A DNA stretch of 64,000 nucleotides from Streptomyces sp. NRRL F-5727 (GTDB taxonomy: Bacteria; Actinomycetota; Actinomycetes; Streptomycetales; Streptomycetaceae), in the NCBI RefSeq assembly GCF_000719555.1, contig NZ_JOGX01000001.1, positions 1 through 64,000 of the forward strand, written 5' to 3'. The number at the start of each line of letters is the position of its first letter. The stretch's first letter is position 1. The translations under genes were made by a program, and so were the position numbers. Below the pieces are notes generated by a model. The model had not been told where the DNA came from and did not search any database. It saw only the letters and a program-made list of their open reading frames with translations. This document shows positions 51,179-59,616 of the stretch, in pieces.

Positions 51179-52894
51179 CTAGTACAGGTTGGTGTACGTC
51201 TGGTAGCCGTAGCCGATCTTCACGCGCGGGCTGATCGCGGAGTTGGTGCCGGTGCCCAGGTAGCGGTACAGGTCGCCCGCCGCGGTCACCGCGAGCAGGT
51301 CGGCCCGGCCGTCGCCGCTGATGTCGCCGGGCGCCACCAGCTTGGAGTACGTGCCCCAGCCGCCGCCGATCCTCAGCCGGCCCGCGAACGGGGCCGTCGC
51401 GGAGCCCGTACCCCGGTACAGGAAGAGGTCGCCGCGGCCGTCGCGGGCGAGGACGTCCGCACGACCGTCGCCGGTGTAGTCACCCGCGCCGAGGATCTGG
51501 TTGTACGCGCCCCAGCCGGAACCGACCCGGACGCGGGAGGCGAAGCCCGTACCGGCGCCGTTGCCCCGGTAGAGGTACAGGACACCGGACGCGTCACGGG
51601 CGAGCAGGTCCGACTTGCCGTCACCGGAGAGGTCGCCGGGGCCGACGAGCCGGTTGTAGATCTGCCAGCCGCCGCCGAGGTCCTGCTTGTTGGAGGTGTT
51701 CCAGAGGTGGCCCTGGTGGACCAGCAGGAGGTCGGGGAGCGTGTTGCCGTCCAGCGCGTAGGCGAGCGAGAGGTTCGCGCCCGCCCAGCCGCCGGTGTCG
51801 CTGATCTGCTCGCGCGCGGCGAGCTTGCCGTTGTTCAGACCGCGCTGCCAGAAGAGCGTTCCGGCCTTGTCGCGGGCGATGAAGAGGGTCTTGCCGACGG
51901 AAGGGATGTTGCCCGCCCCGCCGAACTGCTCCACCTTGGTCCAGGCGGTGCCGGTCTGCGCCCGCGCCGTGAACGTGCCGTTGCCGCGGCCGTAGTAGGC
52001 CCACAGCGTGCCGTTCAGGTCACGCGCGAACACGTCGGCCCGGCCGTCGAGGTTGCGGTCGTCGACGGCGACGATCTGGTTGTACACCTGCCAGCCGGTC
52101 GCGAGCGCCTTCCGCGGCTTGAACGGCGCCAGCTTGTTGCCGGTGCTGCCGTAGAAGTACACCTGCCCGGCCGGGGTACGGGCGAGCAGATCGCCCTTTC
52201 CGTCACCGTCGTTGTCGCCGAGACCCACGAGCTGGTCGTACGCGCCCCAGCCCGGGCCCACCTTCACGCGCCCGGCGAAGGGCGACGTCAGCGTCCCGGT
52301 CGAACGGTAGAAGTACAGGTCGCCGTTGTACTGGCGGGCCATGAGGTCGGCCCTGCCGTCGCCGTCGACGTCACCGGGCGAGAACACCTTGTTGTAGGTG
52401 TTCCAGCCGTAGCCCGTCCACCTGAGCGTGCCCGAGGTGGTGGACGCGTCCGCGTACAGCCGGAGCGCGCCGGTCGTGGAGACCGACAGCACCTCGGGCG
52501 CGCCGTTGGCGTTCTGGTCGCCGAGCGGGACGAGGTCGAGGTCGGTGGACGTGCCCTCGGTGGCGAACTCGACGTGCGCCCCGCCCGAGGACGGCGCGAC
52601 GAAGGTGAAGCCGTGGCGCGTGCGGTGGATGAGGTCGGTCTTGCCGTCGCCGGTCACGTCGAAGCGGGGCTTCGAGACGGCCGTCGCAGCGGCGGTACGG
52701 GCCGTGCCGGCCGTGCCGTCGAGCTCCGGCGCGTCGAGCGTCGGCGCCGCCGGGCTCTCGGTCAGCGGCCGCTTCAGAACGCTCCAAGGAGCCGACTCGG
52801 CGACGGCGGGCGACGCCAGCAGCATGCCGGCGGAGAGGGCGAGCGCGGTGCATGTGGTGACACGGCGAGCACGCCCGGAAAAAGCGGAACCCAA
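51179..52894 (-). CDS. Secreted FG-GAP/VCBS repeat protein, long form
   Basis: A 571-residue exported propeller protein. TTG 52894 was chosen because a G-run ribosome-binding site lies about 5 bases upstream and the start then gives GSAFSGRARRVTTCTALALS, a good Sec signal ending AVA. At least eight FG-GAP blades follow, each with a calcium-type loop: DVTGDGKTDLI, DVDGDGRADLM, DNDGDGKGDLL, DRNLDGRADVF, DLSGDGKS, DYTGDGRADVL and DISGDGRADLL. Each is followed by a LYFYRSTG or LFLYRGTG strand. Surface adhesion or enzyme-scaffold roles are known for relatives. The GTG at 52858 is an alternative start. Confidence 0.88.
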   Translation of the reverse strand: MGSAFSGRARRVTTCTALALSAGMLLASPAVAESAPWSVLKRPLTESPAAPTLDAPELDGTAGTARTAAATAVSKPRFDVTGDGKTDLIHRTRHGFTFVAPSSGGAHVEFATEGTSTDLDLVPLGDQNANGAPEVLSVSTTGALRLYADASTTSGTLRWTGYGWNTYNKVFSPGDVDGDGRADLMARQYNGDLYFYRSTGTLTSPFAGRVKVGPGWGAYDQLVGLGDNDGDGKGDLLARTPAGQVYFYGSTGNKLAPFKPRKALATGWQVYNQIVAVDDRNLDGRADVFARDLNGTLWAYYGRGNGTFTARAQTGTAWTKVEQFGGAGNIPSVGKTLFIARDKAGTLFWQRGLNNGKLAAREQISDTGGWAGANLSLAYALDGNTLPDLLLVHQGHLWNTSNKQDLGGGWQIYNRLVGPGDLSGDGKSDLLARDASGVLYLYRGNGAGTGFASRVRVGSGWGAYNQILGAGDYTGDGRADVLARDGRGDLFLYRGTGSATAPFAGRLRIGGGWGTYSKLVAPGDISGDGRADLLAVTAAGDLYRYLGTGTNSAISPRVKIGYGYQTYTNLY

Positions 52895-53391
52895 AAGATC
52901 CCCCCCCTGGGGAACGTGGACTGGAACCGGAACGAGGGGTCCACAGCACCTCCGTACGGCCGCTGAGACGGGCACGTACGGACGGCGGACACCCCCCCGG
53001 ATGTGTAGGCGGAGTGTACTCGCAGGAATGATCAGCAAAGCAAGCGATTTCGGAGTGTGTCAGATCGATCCATCGGGCCCCTCCCCCACCGCCGCCAGAA
53101 CCGTCGGTCACGCCATCGATGTCGCGTGTTCCGGGCGTCCTCCGACCTCGAAGGTGCAGTTCGCCACGGACGGAGTCGCCCCGAGCGAGCGCTGGTCGCC
53201 GAAGGTCGACGGCGGGTCGGGCTCCCCCGGGCAACCGGCCTTGTCCAGGGCGGACACGACGTCCGCGTGCTGGAGCCCGGCCGGGATGGTGCCCGTACCG
53301 CCGTAGCGTCAGCCGACGGAGCGCACGTTTCCGAGGGGCCTCCCCCGCTCCCGTGGCGGGCGTACCCACGCCTTCGTGCCAGGATGACGAG
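52895..53391. other. Gene-free stretch between divergent genes
   Basis: Promoter region of the FG-GAP gene on the left and of the small HEAT-type gene on the right. No other gene recognised. An in-frame upstream extension of the FG-GAP frame is not coding-like. Confidence 0.45.
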
Positions 53392-53802
53392 GTGATCGAA
53401 TCCGAGGGTGGCGAGGACGTGAGCGGTCCTCTGCGCGACGCCGCTTCAGAGTCGTGGGCGGTCCGAGCGGCTGCCGGGCGGAGCCTGGCAGCCTCAGCCG
53501 ACGCACCGGCTGCAGTGGACGTCCTGCATCGCCTGCTGCTGGACGAATGGGACACGGCGGTCACGCAGGAGACGGCGGAGGCGCTTCTCGAACGCCGAGA
53601 CGTCTTCGGCTTGCGTCTGGTGCTTCTCGCCCTGGCCGTCGCCGACGACGACACCGCCGATCACCTTGATGACGCCCTCACCCACGTGTGTCGCCGGTCG
53701 GACGACGACGTGGCGCTGCTGGAACGGTTCTGCCTGGAGCTGGCATCAGACCCCTCCGAGGGCGTTCGGCGGGAAGCCGCCGCGATCCTGCTGCGCCCTT
53801 GA
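53392..53802 (+). CDS. Small HEAT-repeat-like protein
   Basis: A 136-residue all-helical protein. It shows LRDAASESWAVRAAAGRSLA, then AAVDVLHRLLLDEWDTAVTQ, ETAEALLERRDVFGLRLVLL and DPSEGVRREAAAILLRP. The R-x-x-A-A/L-x-L-L spacing marks two or three HEAT-type units. GTG 53392 with AGGA upstream. Such proteins are widespread single genes in Streptomyces, perhaps protein-interaction modules. Confidence 0.75.
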   Translation: MIESEGGEDVSGPLRDAASESWAVRAAAGRSLAASADAPAAVDVLHRLLLDEWDTAVTQETAEALLERRDVFGLRLVLLALAVADDDTADHLDDALTHVCRRSDDDVALLERFCLELASDPSEGVRREAAAILLRP

Positions 53803-54329
53803 CCCTCCGCCGGATGGTCGAATGATCGAGCACCGCCCCACGAGCCGGATGCGGAGGTGCCGGAAGGTCGCTCGGCCACGCAAGGCCCTCCTGATCGCTT
53901 CCGTCCGGCTCGCACAAAGAGCGTCAGGACGCAGCGGCGTGCCGTGCCCCCCTGCTGCCGCAGGCGACGCGAGCGACACGAGCGACACGAGGATCACACG
54001 GGGGCGGCGGATTCGGTACCCGTCGCCGGGGTGACCGTGGCGCGCCTTCCGACGGCCCGCTCGCGGCGGGCGAAGCACTCGCTCGCGCCCAGCGTGTCGC
54101 ACCGTCCGACACCTTCACTGTGCCGGGATGCCCGTGGGACCTGCCGCCACGGCGTGTTCGCCCCCCCTCGGCCGCCACCATCCGGTCGCCGACCGCCTCC
54201 ACACCCACATCCACACGAGCGACCGCTCCACGCCCTCGAGCGCGCCGTCCTCGATCCCCGTGACCAACCACCTTCGTCGCCGTCGAGTCGTACGGTTCCG
54301 CCTCCGCGGCCGTCGAGGTCGAGGCCAGC
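53803..54329. other. No gene recognised
   Basis: Direct ACGAGCGAC-type repeats at about 53966-53990 are the only structure noticed. No family motifs are seen. Confidence 0.4.
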
Positions 54330-54728
54330 CGGGTCGATACCAGCTCTACGAGGTGGCCGACTACGCCCCGGCGTCGCAGCGCGAGCGGCTCCAGACGTCG
54401 GCCGTCTGCTACTCACGGGGCATCGAGGCCGCGGAGTGGCCCCTGATGGCCGAGGGCGGCGCGAAGTCCCCGGTCGTATCGACGTGGTCCACCGAGTTCC
54501 GCACCCACTTCAAGGAGCTCGCCCACAAGGACGACGCCACCTTCCCGCTCCTCGTCGAAGCCGATGACGAGCGCGCCAAGGCCCGGCAGACCGGGATCTC
54601 GGAGGCCAGCCCCGCCATTGGCCGACGCGATGCGGCAGACCGCCGACGACGTCGCCGAGGACTTCGCCACGGACCACCCCACAAGCACACTGCCCTGCGA
54701 TGCGGGTGGGAAGCGCACCACGACCTGA
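54330..54728 (+). pseudogene. Unidentified gene remnant, frameshifted
   Basis: A coding-like frame reads YQLYEVADYAPASQRERLQT, then RGIEAAEWPLMAEGGAKSPV and FPLLVEADDERAKARQTGIS. After a shift near 54618 it continues ADAMRQTADDVAEDFATDHP and ends at TGA 54726-54728. The start is missing. I do not recognise the family. Confidence 0.5.
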
Positions 54729-54850
54729 GCCCGTCGGCCTTCCACACCGAGGTGGGGCGCGACGGCACCGGAAGGTGTTGGCTGGGAGGTGGACCCGGAC
54801 TCGCGCGGCGGCCCGCCCCGGTCCGCCGGCGCCGGGCGAAGGAGGTCGTG

Positions 54851-55261
54851 ATGTCCAGCACCGTCAAGGACATGCTCGCCACCTACCCCGCCGACCTCGG
54901 CGAGATCGACCGCGAGAAGCTCACCCACTGCATCGAGCAGTGCATCGCCTGTGCGCAGGCGTGTACGGCGTGCGCGGACGCCTGCCTGTCCGAGGGCATG
55001 GTCGGTGACCTGACCAAGTGCATCCGTACCGACATGGACTGCGCCGACATCTGCAACGCCACCGCGTCCGTCCTCTCGCGCCACACCGGCTACGACGCCG
55101 ACATCACCCGCGCGATCGTCCAGGCGTGCGCCGTGGCCTGCAAGGCGTGCGGCGACGAATGCGCCTCCCACGCCGACATGCACGAACACTGCCGCGTGTG
55201 CGCCGAAGCCTGCCGCTCCTGCGAGATGGCGTGCGACGAGCTCATCGGCGCCCTCGGCTGA
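54851..55261 (+). CDS. Four-helix-bundle copper-storage protein (Csp-like, DUF326)
   Basis: A 136-residue cytosolic protein with 18 Cys, most spaced CxxxC or CxxC along helices: CIEQCIACAQACTACADAC, then CADIC, CAVACKACGDEC and CRVCAEACRSCEMAC. His residues near the bundle mouth (MHEH) are typical. This is the Csp3-type arrangement, in which many Cu(I) ions bind in the core of a four-helix bundle. ATG 54851 follows GGAGG. A 42-bp palindromic terminator lies downstream. It lies convergent with the BglG gene and has no copper regulator nearby. Confidence 0.92.
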   Translation: MSSTVKDMLATYPADLGEIDREKLTHCIEQCIACAQACTACADACLSEGMVGDLTKCIRTDMDCADICNATASVLSRHTGYDADITRAIVQACAVACKACGDECASHADMHEHCRVCAEACRSCEMACDELIGALG

Positions 55262-55308
55262 CCGGAGACGCCGCGGTTCCACGCCGGCCTGGCGGCCGAC
55301 TCGTGCGC

Positions 55309-55350
55309 CCCGGGGGCCGAGGGGACGAGCTCGTCCCCTCGGCCCCCGGG
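55309..55350. terminator. Perfect 42-bp palindrome, bidirectional terminator
   Basis: Positions 55309-55329 and 55330-55350 are exact reverse complements (21-bp arms, no spacer). It lies between the convergent csp-like and bglG-type genes, 48 bases after one stop and 20 before the other. Confidence 0.88.
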
Positions 55351-55369
55351 CACAGGCGCGAGGCGTCGG

Positions 55370-56227
55370 TCACACGGGGGTGCCGTCCGGCTCCGTCTCC
55401 ATGGTCATGCGGGCGACGTGGAGCGCCAGGTAGGAGACCTCGTCCTCGCTCAGGTGCGTGCCCAGGCGCAGCTCGACGATCGTCGCCAGCTGCTGTGCGG
55501 TGCGGGTCGCCTCCGGGTAGTGGCGGCGGATGCCCCGGCCGATCGTGGACTCGTGTCCCTTCAGCTGCCGGTGCTGCTGGATCCGCACGAAGAGGTAGCG
55601 CACGTGGGTGATGAACCGCGCCGCGCTCATGGACTCCTGGGAGACGGACAGCCCGTGCCGTTCCCTGACGACGGCGAGCATCTGCTGGATGACGCCGGTC
55701 ATCGTGTACGTGAAGGACAGGTCGCCCTTGGCGAAGCCCGCGTTCACCAGGTGCAGCGCGAGCGCGATCGCCTCGGGGGGCTCCAGTCGCGGGTCCACGC
55801 GCTCGTTGATGGCCGCGAGGAGGCGCTGGGCCTGGGCGTACTCGGTGGCGTACAGGGCCTGGACCTCGGCACGCAGCGGGTACTCGACGACGATGCCTCG
55901 CGCGGCCCTGTCCAGCGCGCCGGCGACGTGGTCGGCGACGGCGATGGCGAGGGTCGGCCGGGTGGACTCGCGTCCCTCGATGCCGGTCTCGTCGAGCGCG
56001 ATCACGACGGCCCGCAGGACCTCCTCGTCGATGAGGGCGAGGGCCTCGCTCAGATGGTCCGGGTCGCGGCCGTCCGCCGGGACGAAGACGCGGACGATCA
56101 GCGCCGGGTCGACCGGCTTGCCCTGACGGGAGCTGAAGCCGATGCCGCGCCCGGTGAGGATGACCTCCTGGCCCTTGTCGTCGCGCGCGAGGACCACATT
56201 GTTGTTGAGGACACGCAGCGCCTTCAA
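55370..56227 (-). CDS. BglG/LicT-family transcriptional antiterminator
   Basis: A 285-residue RNA-binding regulator. The N-terminal CAT RNA-binding domain (ALRVLNNNVVLARDDKGQEV, then TGRGIGFSSRQG) is followed by two PRD domains. The phosphorylatable His are at 100 (VADHV) and 159 (ALHLV) in PRD1 and 208 (THVRYLF) and 270 (ALHVARM) in PRD2. It should bind the RNA antiterminator in the leader of the PTS gene just upstream and be controlled by PTS phosphorylation of its PRDs. It lies 151 bases downstream of the PTS gene in the same direction. Confidence 0.94.
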   Translation of the reverse strand: MKALRVLNNNVVLARDDKGQEVILTGRGIGFSSRQGKPVDPALIVRVFVPADGRDPDHLSEALALIDEEVLRAVVIALDETGIEGRESTRPTLAIAVADHVAGALDRAARGIVVEYPLRAEVQALYATEYAQAQRLLAAINERVDPRLEPPEAIALALHLVNAGFAKGDLSFTYTMTGVIQQMLAVVRERHGLSVSQESMSAARFITHVRYLFVRIQQHRQLKGHESTIGRGIRRHYPEATRTAQQLATIVELRLGTHLSEDEVSYLALHVARMTMETEPDGTPV

Positions 56228-56364
56228 CGCCTGCTCTCCTTCTCGTCCGCGGTCCGTTTCTCCCCCAATGATCCCGCATGGTCCGCCGTAACCGCGCCGG
56301 GCCCCTGCGGGCCGGTCCCACGCGGGTACGCGCTCCTCGGGGTCGGGCGCGTACCCGTGTCGGA

Positions 56365-56385
56365 CCGGTGACCGCTGGTCACCGG
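56365..56385. terminator. Intercistronic hairpin between the PTS and bglG-type genes
   Basis: CCGGTGACC-GCT-GGTCACCGG is a perfect 9-bp hairpin overlapping the stop codon of the PTS gene. It may lower read-through into the antiterminator gene or protect the mRNA 3' end. Confidence 0.5.
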
Positions 56386-58562
56386 CGTACGGTCACCACG
56401 GGTGCGCCGACGGCGACGTCCTGTCCGGTGTGGGGCTCGACGGACGCGAGCTCCGCGGTGTTCGTCACGGTCATGAGGGTGACGGTCGGGTGCTCCGCCG
56501 CGCGCACTGCGTCGAGGTCGACCTCGACGAGGAGGTCGCCGGCGCGGACCTGCCGGCCGGCTTCGGCGCGGACGTCGAAGCCCTCACCCTGCATCTGCAC
56601 GGTGTCGATGCCGACGTGGATGAGCACCTCGACACCGTCGGCGGTACGGATGCCGAAGGCGTGGCCGGTGTCGGCGACGACCATCAGCTCGCCGTCGACC
56701 GGGGCGACGACGCGGCCGTCGGCCGGCTCGATGCCCACGCCCTCGCCGAGCGCCCGGGAGGCGAAGACGGGGTCCCCGACCTCGTCGAGATCGACCACGC
56801 GGCCCGCGACCGGCGCGGCGAGCTCGATGCCCTTCGCGGCGGTGGCGGTGGCGACCGGAGCGGGGGCGACGGCGGCGGGAGCGGTCGCGGTGGGGGCGGC
56901 CGGGGTGGTCGGGCTCGCGGTGGGGGTGGTCGCGGTGGGGGTGGCGGATTCCGCGGTCGGGGTGGCCGCGGCGGCCGAGCCGGCCTGGGAGGCCGCGGGG
57001 GCACCGACGGTGACGAGCTCGCGGTCGTCCGCCGCGGTCCCGGTCTCCGGGGAGGCCGCCTCGGCGGCGTCGCGCTCGGCGTTGGCGCGGGCCCGGTCCT
57101 GCGGGGTGCGGAAGTCGGAGAAGTACACGAGGGCCATGGCGGTGAAGAAGGAGGCCGTGATCGCGATGACGTAGACCAGCATCGGGTCGAAGACCGGGAT
57201 GGTCAGCAGCGAGGTGAAGGCGAAGGCGTTGGTGTCCACGCCGCCCAGGACGCCCACGATGACACCGCCGACGAGGCAGCCGACCAGCATGCGCGGGTAG
57301 ATCCGCTTGAAACGCAGGTGGATGCCGTACAGCGAGGGCTCGGAGATGCCGCCGAAGAGGCCGGCGGCGAGGGCACCGGTCGCGGTCTGGCGCATCTCCT
57401 TCTCACGGTGGCGCACCGAGAGCAGCAGCACGCCGGCGGTGGCGCCGAAGCAGGCGAAGTTCCACGCGCCCATGGGGCCCTGGATGAAGTCGTAGCCGAG
57501 GGTGTTGATGTTCTGCAGCATGAGCGCGTTCAGCGGCCAGTGCAGGCCCAGCGGCACCAGGAACGGGTACAGCAGCGGGATCATGATGGCGAAGACGATC
57601 GGGGCGTTGTTGTTCAGCCAGGACAGGCCCTCGCCGAGACCGTTGCCGGCCCAGATGCCGAGGGGGCCGATGAGGAAGGCGGTCACCGGGATCATGATCA
57701 GCATGCTGAAGAACGGCACGAAGACCATGTGCACGCTCTCGGGGAAGATGCGCTGCAGGCCCTTGTAGACCAGGGCGAGCAGGGCGACCATCAGCAGCGG
57801 CACGAAGACCTGGCCGCCGTAGTCGTTGAGCTGCATCGGCAGGCCGAAGACGTGCGCGACGGACTCCGTGGTGCCCAGCGTCTCGTTGGTGGTGGTGGTG
57901 ACGCCGGGGATCTTGGAGTTGATCAGCCCCGTGAAGTTCGGGGTCATCACCGCGGCCATCACGGCGGCGCCCACCCACGGGTCGACCTTCAGCTTCTTGG
58001 CCGCGTTGTAGGCGACGAAGATCGGCAGGAAGTAGAGCACCGAGCGCCACATGGCGTCGACGAACACCCAGGTCGCGGACTTGTCCGCGGCGCGGAAGTC
58101 CACCACGCCGAGGGCGTCGAGGACGGAGGCGATCGCGATGATCAGCGAGGAGCCGAGCAGGACGCCCATGAGCGGGCGGAACGAGTCCGAGAGGTACTCG
58201 AAGAAGTTGTCGAGCCAGGCGAAGCGGCCGCGGCTCTTGGCCCGCATCTCGGCCTTGACGTCGGCGTCCGACTTGCGCGGCGCCGTGCCGCCGCTGGTCA
58301 TCGACGGCAGGTTCATGATCTCGGAGTAGACCCGTGCGACGGCTCCGCCGATCACGATCTGGAGGCGGTCGCCGGACTGCGGCACCGTGGCCATGACGCC
58401 GTCGAGGGCGTCGAGCGCGGCCGGGTCGGCCTTCGCCCCGTCGTGGAGCTGGAAGCGGAGCCTCGTGGCGCAGTGCGTGAGGCTCTCGACGTTCTCGGCT
58501 CCGCCGACGCCGCGGAGGATCCGCTCCGCGAGCGTGCCGTGACCGGTTGCGGGTGTGTTCAT
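56379..58562 (-). CDS. PTS beta-glucoside-type permease, EIIBCA
   Basis: A 727-residue membrane protein that imports and phosphorylates a sugar. EIIB is at about 8-85 with the phospho-Cys31 in LTHCATRLRF. EIIC (about 105-460) has ten or so membrane segments, including FFEYLSDSFRPLMGVLLGSS and GISEPSLYGIHLRFKRIYPR, the GISEP substrate motif. A flexible Ala/Pro/Thr linker (about 490-570) leads to EIIA with the phospho-His near 649 in VLIHVGIDTV. The domain order B-C-A and the GISEP type match BglF-like permeases for beta-glucosides or trehalose/sucrose relatives. ATG 58562 is the start of EIIB. Control by BglG-type antitermination is encoded in the leader. Confidence 0.95.
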   Translation of the reverse strand: MNTPATGHGTLAERILRGVGGAENVESLTHCATRLRFQLHDGAKADPAALDALDGVMATVPQSGDRLQIVIGGAVARVYSEIMNLPSMTSGGTAPRKSDADVKAEMRAKSRGRFAWLDNFFEYLSDSFRPLMGVLLGSSLIIAIASVLDALGVVDFRAADKSATWVFVDAMWRSVLYFLPIFVAYNAAKKLKVDPWVGAAVMAAVMTPNFTGLINSKIPGVTTTTNETLGTTESVAHVFGLPMQLNDYGGQVFVPLLMVALLALVYKGLQRIFPESVHMVFVPFFSMLIMIPVTAFLIGPLGIWAGNGLGEGLSWLNNNAPIVFAIMIPLLYPFLVPLGLHWPLNALMLQNINTLGYDFIQGPMGAWNFACFGATAGVLLLSVRHREKEMRQTATGALAAGLFGGISEPSLYGIHLRFKRIYPRMLVGCLVGGVIVGVLGGVDTNAFAFTSLLTIPVFDPMLVYVIAITASFFTAMALVYFSDFRTPQDRARANAERDAAEAASPETGTAADDRELVTVGAPAASQAGSAAAATPTAESATPTATTPTASPTTPAAPTATAPAAVAPAPVATATAAKGIELAAPVAGRVVDLDEVGDPVFASRALGEGVGIEPADGRVVAPVDGELMVVADTGHAFGIRTADGVEVLIHVGIDTVQMQGEGFDVRAEAGRQVRAGDLLVEVDLDAVRAAEHPTVTLMTVTNTAELASVEPHTGQDVAVGAPVVTVRR

Positions 58563-58636
58563 GATGCGTCCTTGCATCCTCGGGCTGGTGCCGTCCTGGT
58601 TCTGTCCGCGATCTCTCCCACCCGGATCCGGGCAAC

Positions 58637-58676
58637 AAAAAAGGCCCGGGTCGCGCACACGGCGCTACCCAGGCCT
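58637..58676 (-). terminator. Intrinsic terminator in the PTS leader
   Basis: On the minus strand AGGCCTGGGT pairs with ACCCGGGCCT (one G-T pair) across a 15-base loop, followed by six Ts. It lies 75 bases before the PTS start codon and would stop transcription unless the antiterminator forms. Confidence 0.85.
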
Positions 58677-58751
58677 TGCCTTCCCTCAAGCGGTACGCCG
58701 TCATGGCGTCGCGCGGGCGACGAAGACGGCGTCCTCGGGAAGTAACAATCC
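58672..58751 (-). promoter_or_regulatory. RNA antiterminator (RAT) site with an expanded apical loop
   Basis: On the minus strand GGATTGTTACTTCCC (58737-58751) and GGGAAGGCAAGGCC (58672-58685) correspond to the two halves of the LicT/BglG target (GGATTGTTACT and AGGCAAAACC). The ACTTCCC/GGGAAGG parts pair. Instead of the usual short loop, 51 bases intervene and contain their own ACGCCGTC/GACGGCGT hairpin. The 3' half overlaps the 5' arm of the terminator at 58667-58676, so the two structures exclude each other. Confidence 0.75.
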
Positions 58752-58833
58752 TGCGATCGAGATCGATTCGAACACACTGTAACACCGGGATCGGCCTGCT
58801 CGGGACGAGCTCGTTCGACCGGCATCAGCTCCT

Positions 58834-58863
58834 TTGACATAGGTATCTCGACATACCTATTCT
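58834..58863 (+). promoter_or_regulatory. Leaderless MarR promoter with built-in operator
   Basis: TTGACA (58834-58839), an 18-base spacer, then TATTCT (58858-58863). The palindrome ATAGGTAT-N6-ATACCTAT (58839-58860) fills the spacer. The ATG of the MarR gene lies 8 bases after the -10 element and no ribosome-binding site is present, so the mRNA is likely leaderless. MarR bound here would block RNA polymerase. Confidence 0.8.
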
Positions 58864-58870
58864 TGCCGGC

Positions 58871-59347
58871 ATGCCCGCCCAGTCCAGCGCGTCCCCCCGG
58901 GACCTCGACCACGTGGCCGGCGGCCTCGCGGCGTGCCTGCCCGCGCTGGTCCGCGCCATGGAGCGTCAGGTCGACCGGGACTTCCCGCACGACAAGCCCT
59001 CCGAGGCGCAGCTGGCGCTGCTGCGGCACGTCGAGACCCATGACGGGGTGACCGTCCGCTCGGCGGCCGAGGCGCTGCTGATGAAGCCGAACAACGTGAG
59101 CGCCCTCGTCCGGCAGCTCACCGAGCAGGGGCTGCTGGAGCGCCGGCAGGACGCCACCGACAAGCGGGTCGCGCACCTGCACCTGACGTCGACCGCCCGG
59201 CAGCGCGTCGCCGACGTCACGCGGCTCATGGGCGCCCACATCGCCCACGCGCTGCGCGCTCTGACCGACGGCGAACGGGACGCCCTCGGCTCCGCCGTCG
59301 GGGCGCTCACGTCCCTGGAGCGGCAGCTCCACCACACCGCCCGCTGA
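58871..59347 (+). CDS. MarR-family regulator
   Basis: A 158-residue repressor. The winged helix reads PSEAQLALLRHVETHDGVTV, then AAEALLMKPNNVSALVRQLT, EQGLLERRQDATDKRVAHLH and LTSTARQRV, including the D-x-R wing (DATDKRV). It probably represses itself and the downstream DHA2 exporter, which follows after a 35-base hairpin. The ligand is likely a toxic compound exported by that pump. Confidence 0.93.
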   Translation: MPAQSSASPRDLDHVAGGLAACLPALVRAMERQVDRDFPHDKPSEAQLALLRHVETHDGVTVRSAAEALLMKPNNVSALVRQLTEQGLLERRQDATDKRVAHLHLTSTARQRVADVTRLMGAHIAHALRALTDGERDALGSAVGALTSLERQLHHTAR

Positions 59348-59350
59348 TCA

Positions 59351-59385
59351 CACACGACCGGAATCCCGAGGATCCCGGTCGTGTG
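59351..59385. terminator. Hairpin between the MarR and exporter genes
   Basis: CACACGACCGG (59351-59361) and CCGGTCGTGTG (59375-59385) form a perfect 11-bp stem. It suggests the exporter has its own promoter in 59386-59616. Confidence 0.75.
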
Positions 59386-59616
59386 CGGTGCGGGCGATGG
59401 CCGCCCGGCCCCCTGCCGGGCGTCCCCTCCTCCTGCTGCTTCCGCGTCCGGCCGCCGGTCCGCATCGTTCCCGCGGAAAGGTCGCGTCCGTCCACGCGCT
59501 CGCGGACTCCGTCTGCCTCTCTCCGAGCTCGCTCTGCGCTGTCTCTGAGCGCGCTCCGCACTCTCCCCCTGAGCTCTTTCCGAACTCCCCCTGACGTACG
59601 AAGGACAGGCACCTTC

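Noticed and set aside
56430..58745. Long uninterrupted plus-strand frame opposite the PTS permease gene
   Set aside because: The translation is Gly/Val/Asp-rich without motifs and mirrors the codon structure of the PTS gene. Long antisense frames are expected in GC-rich DNA.
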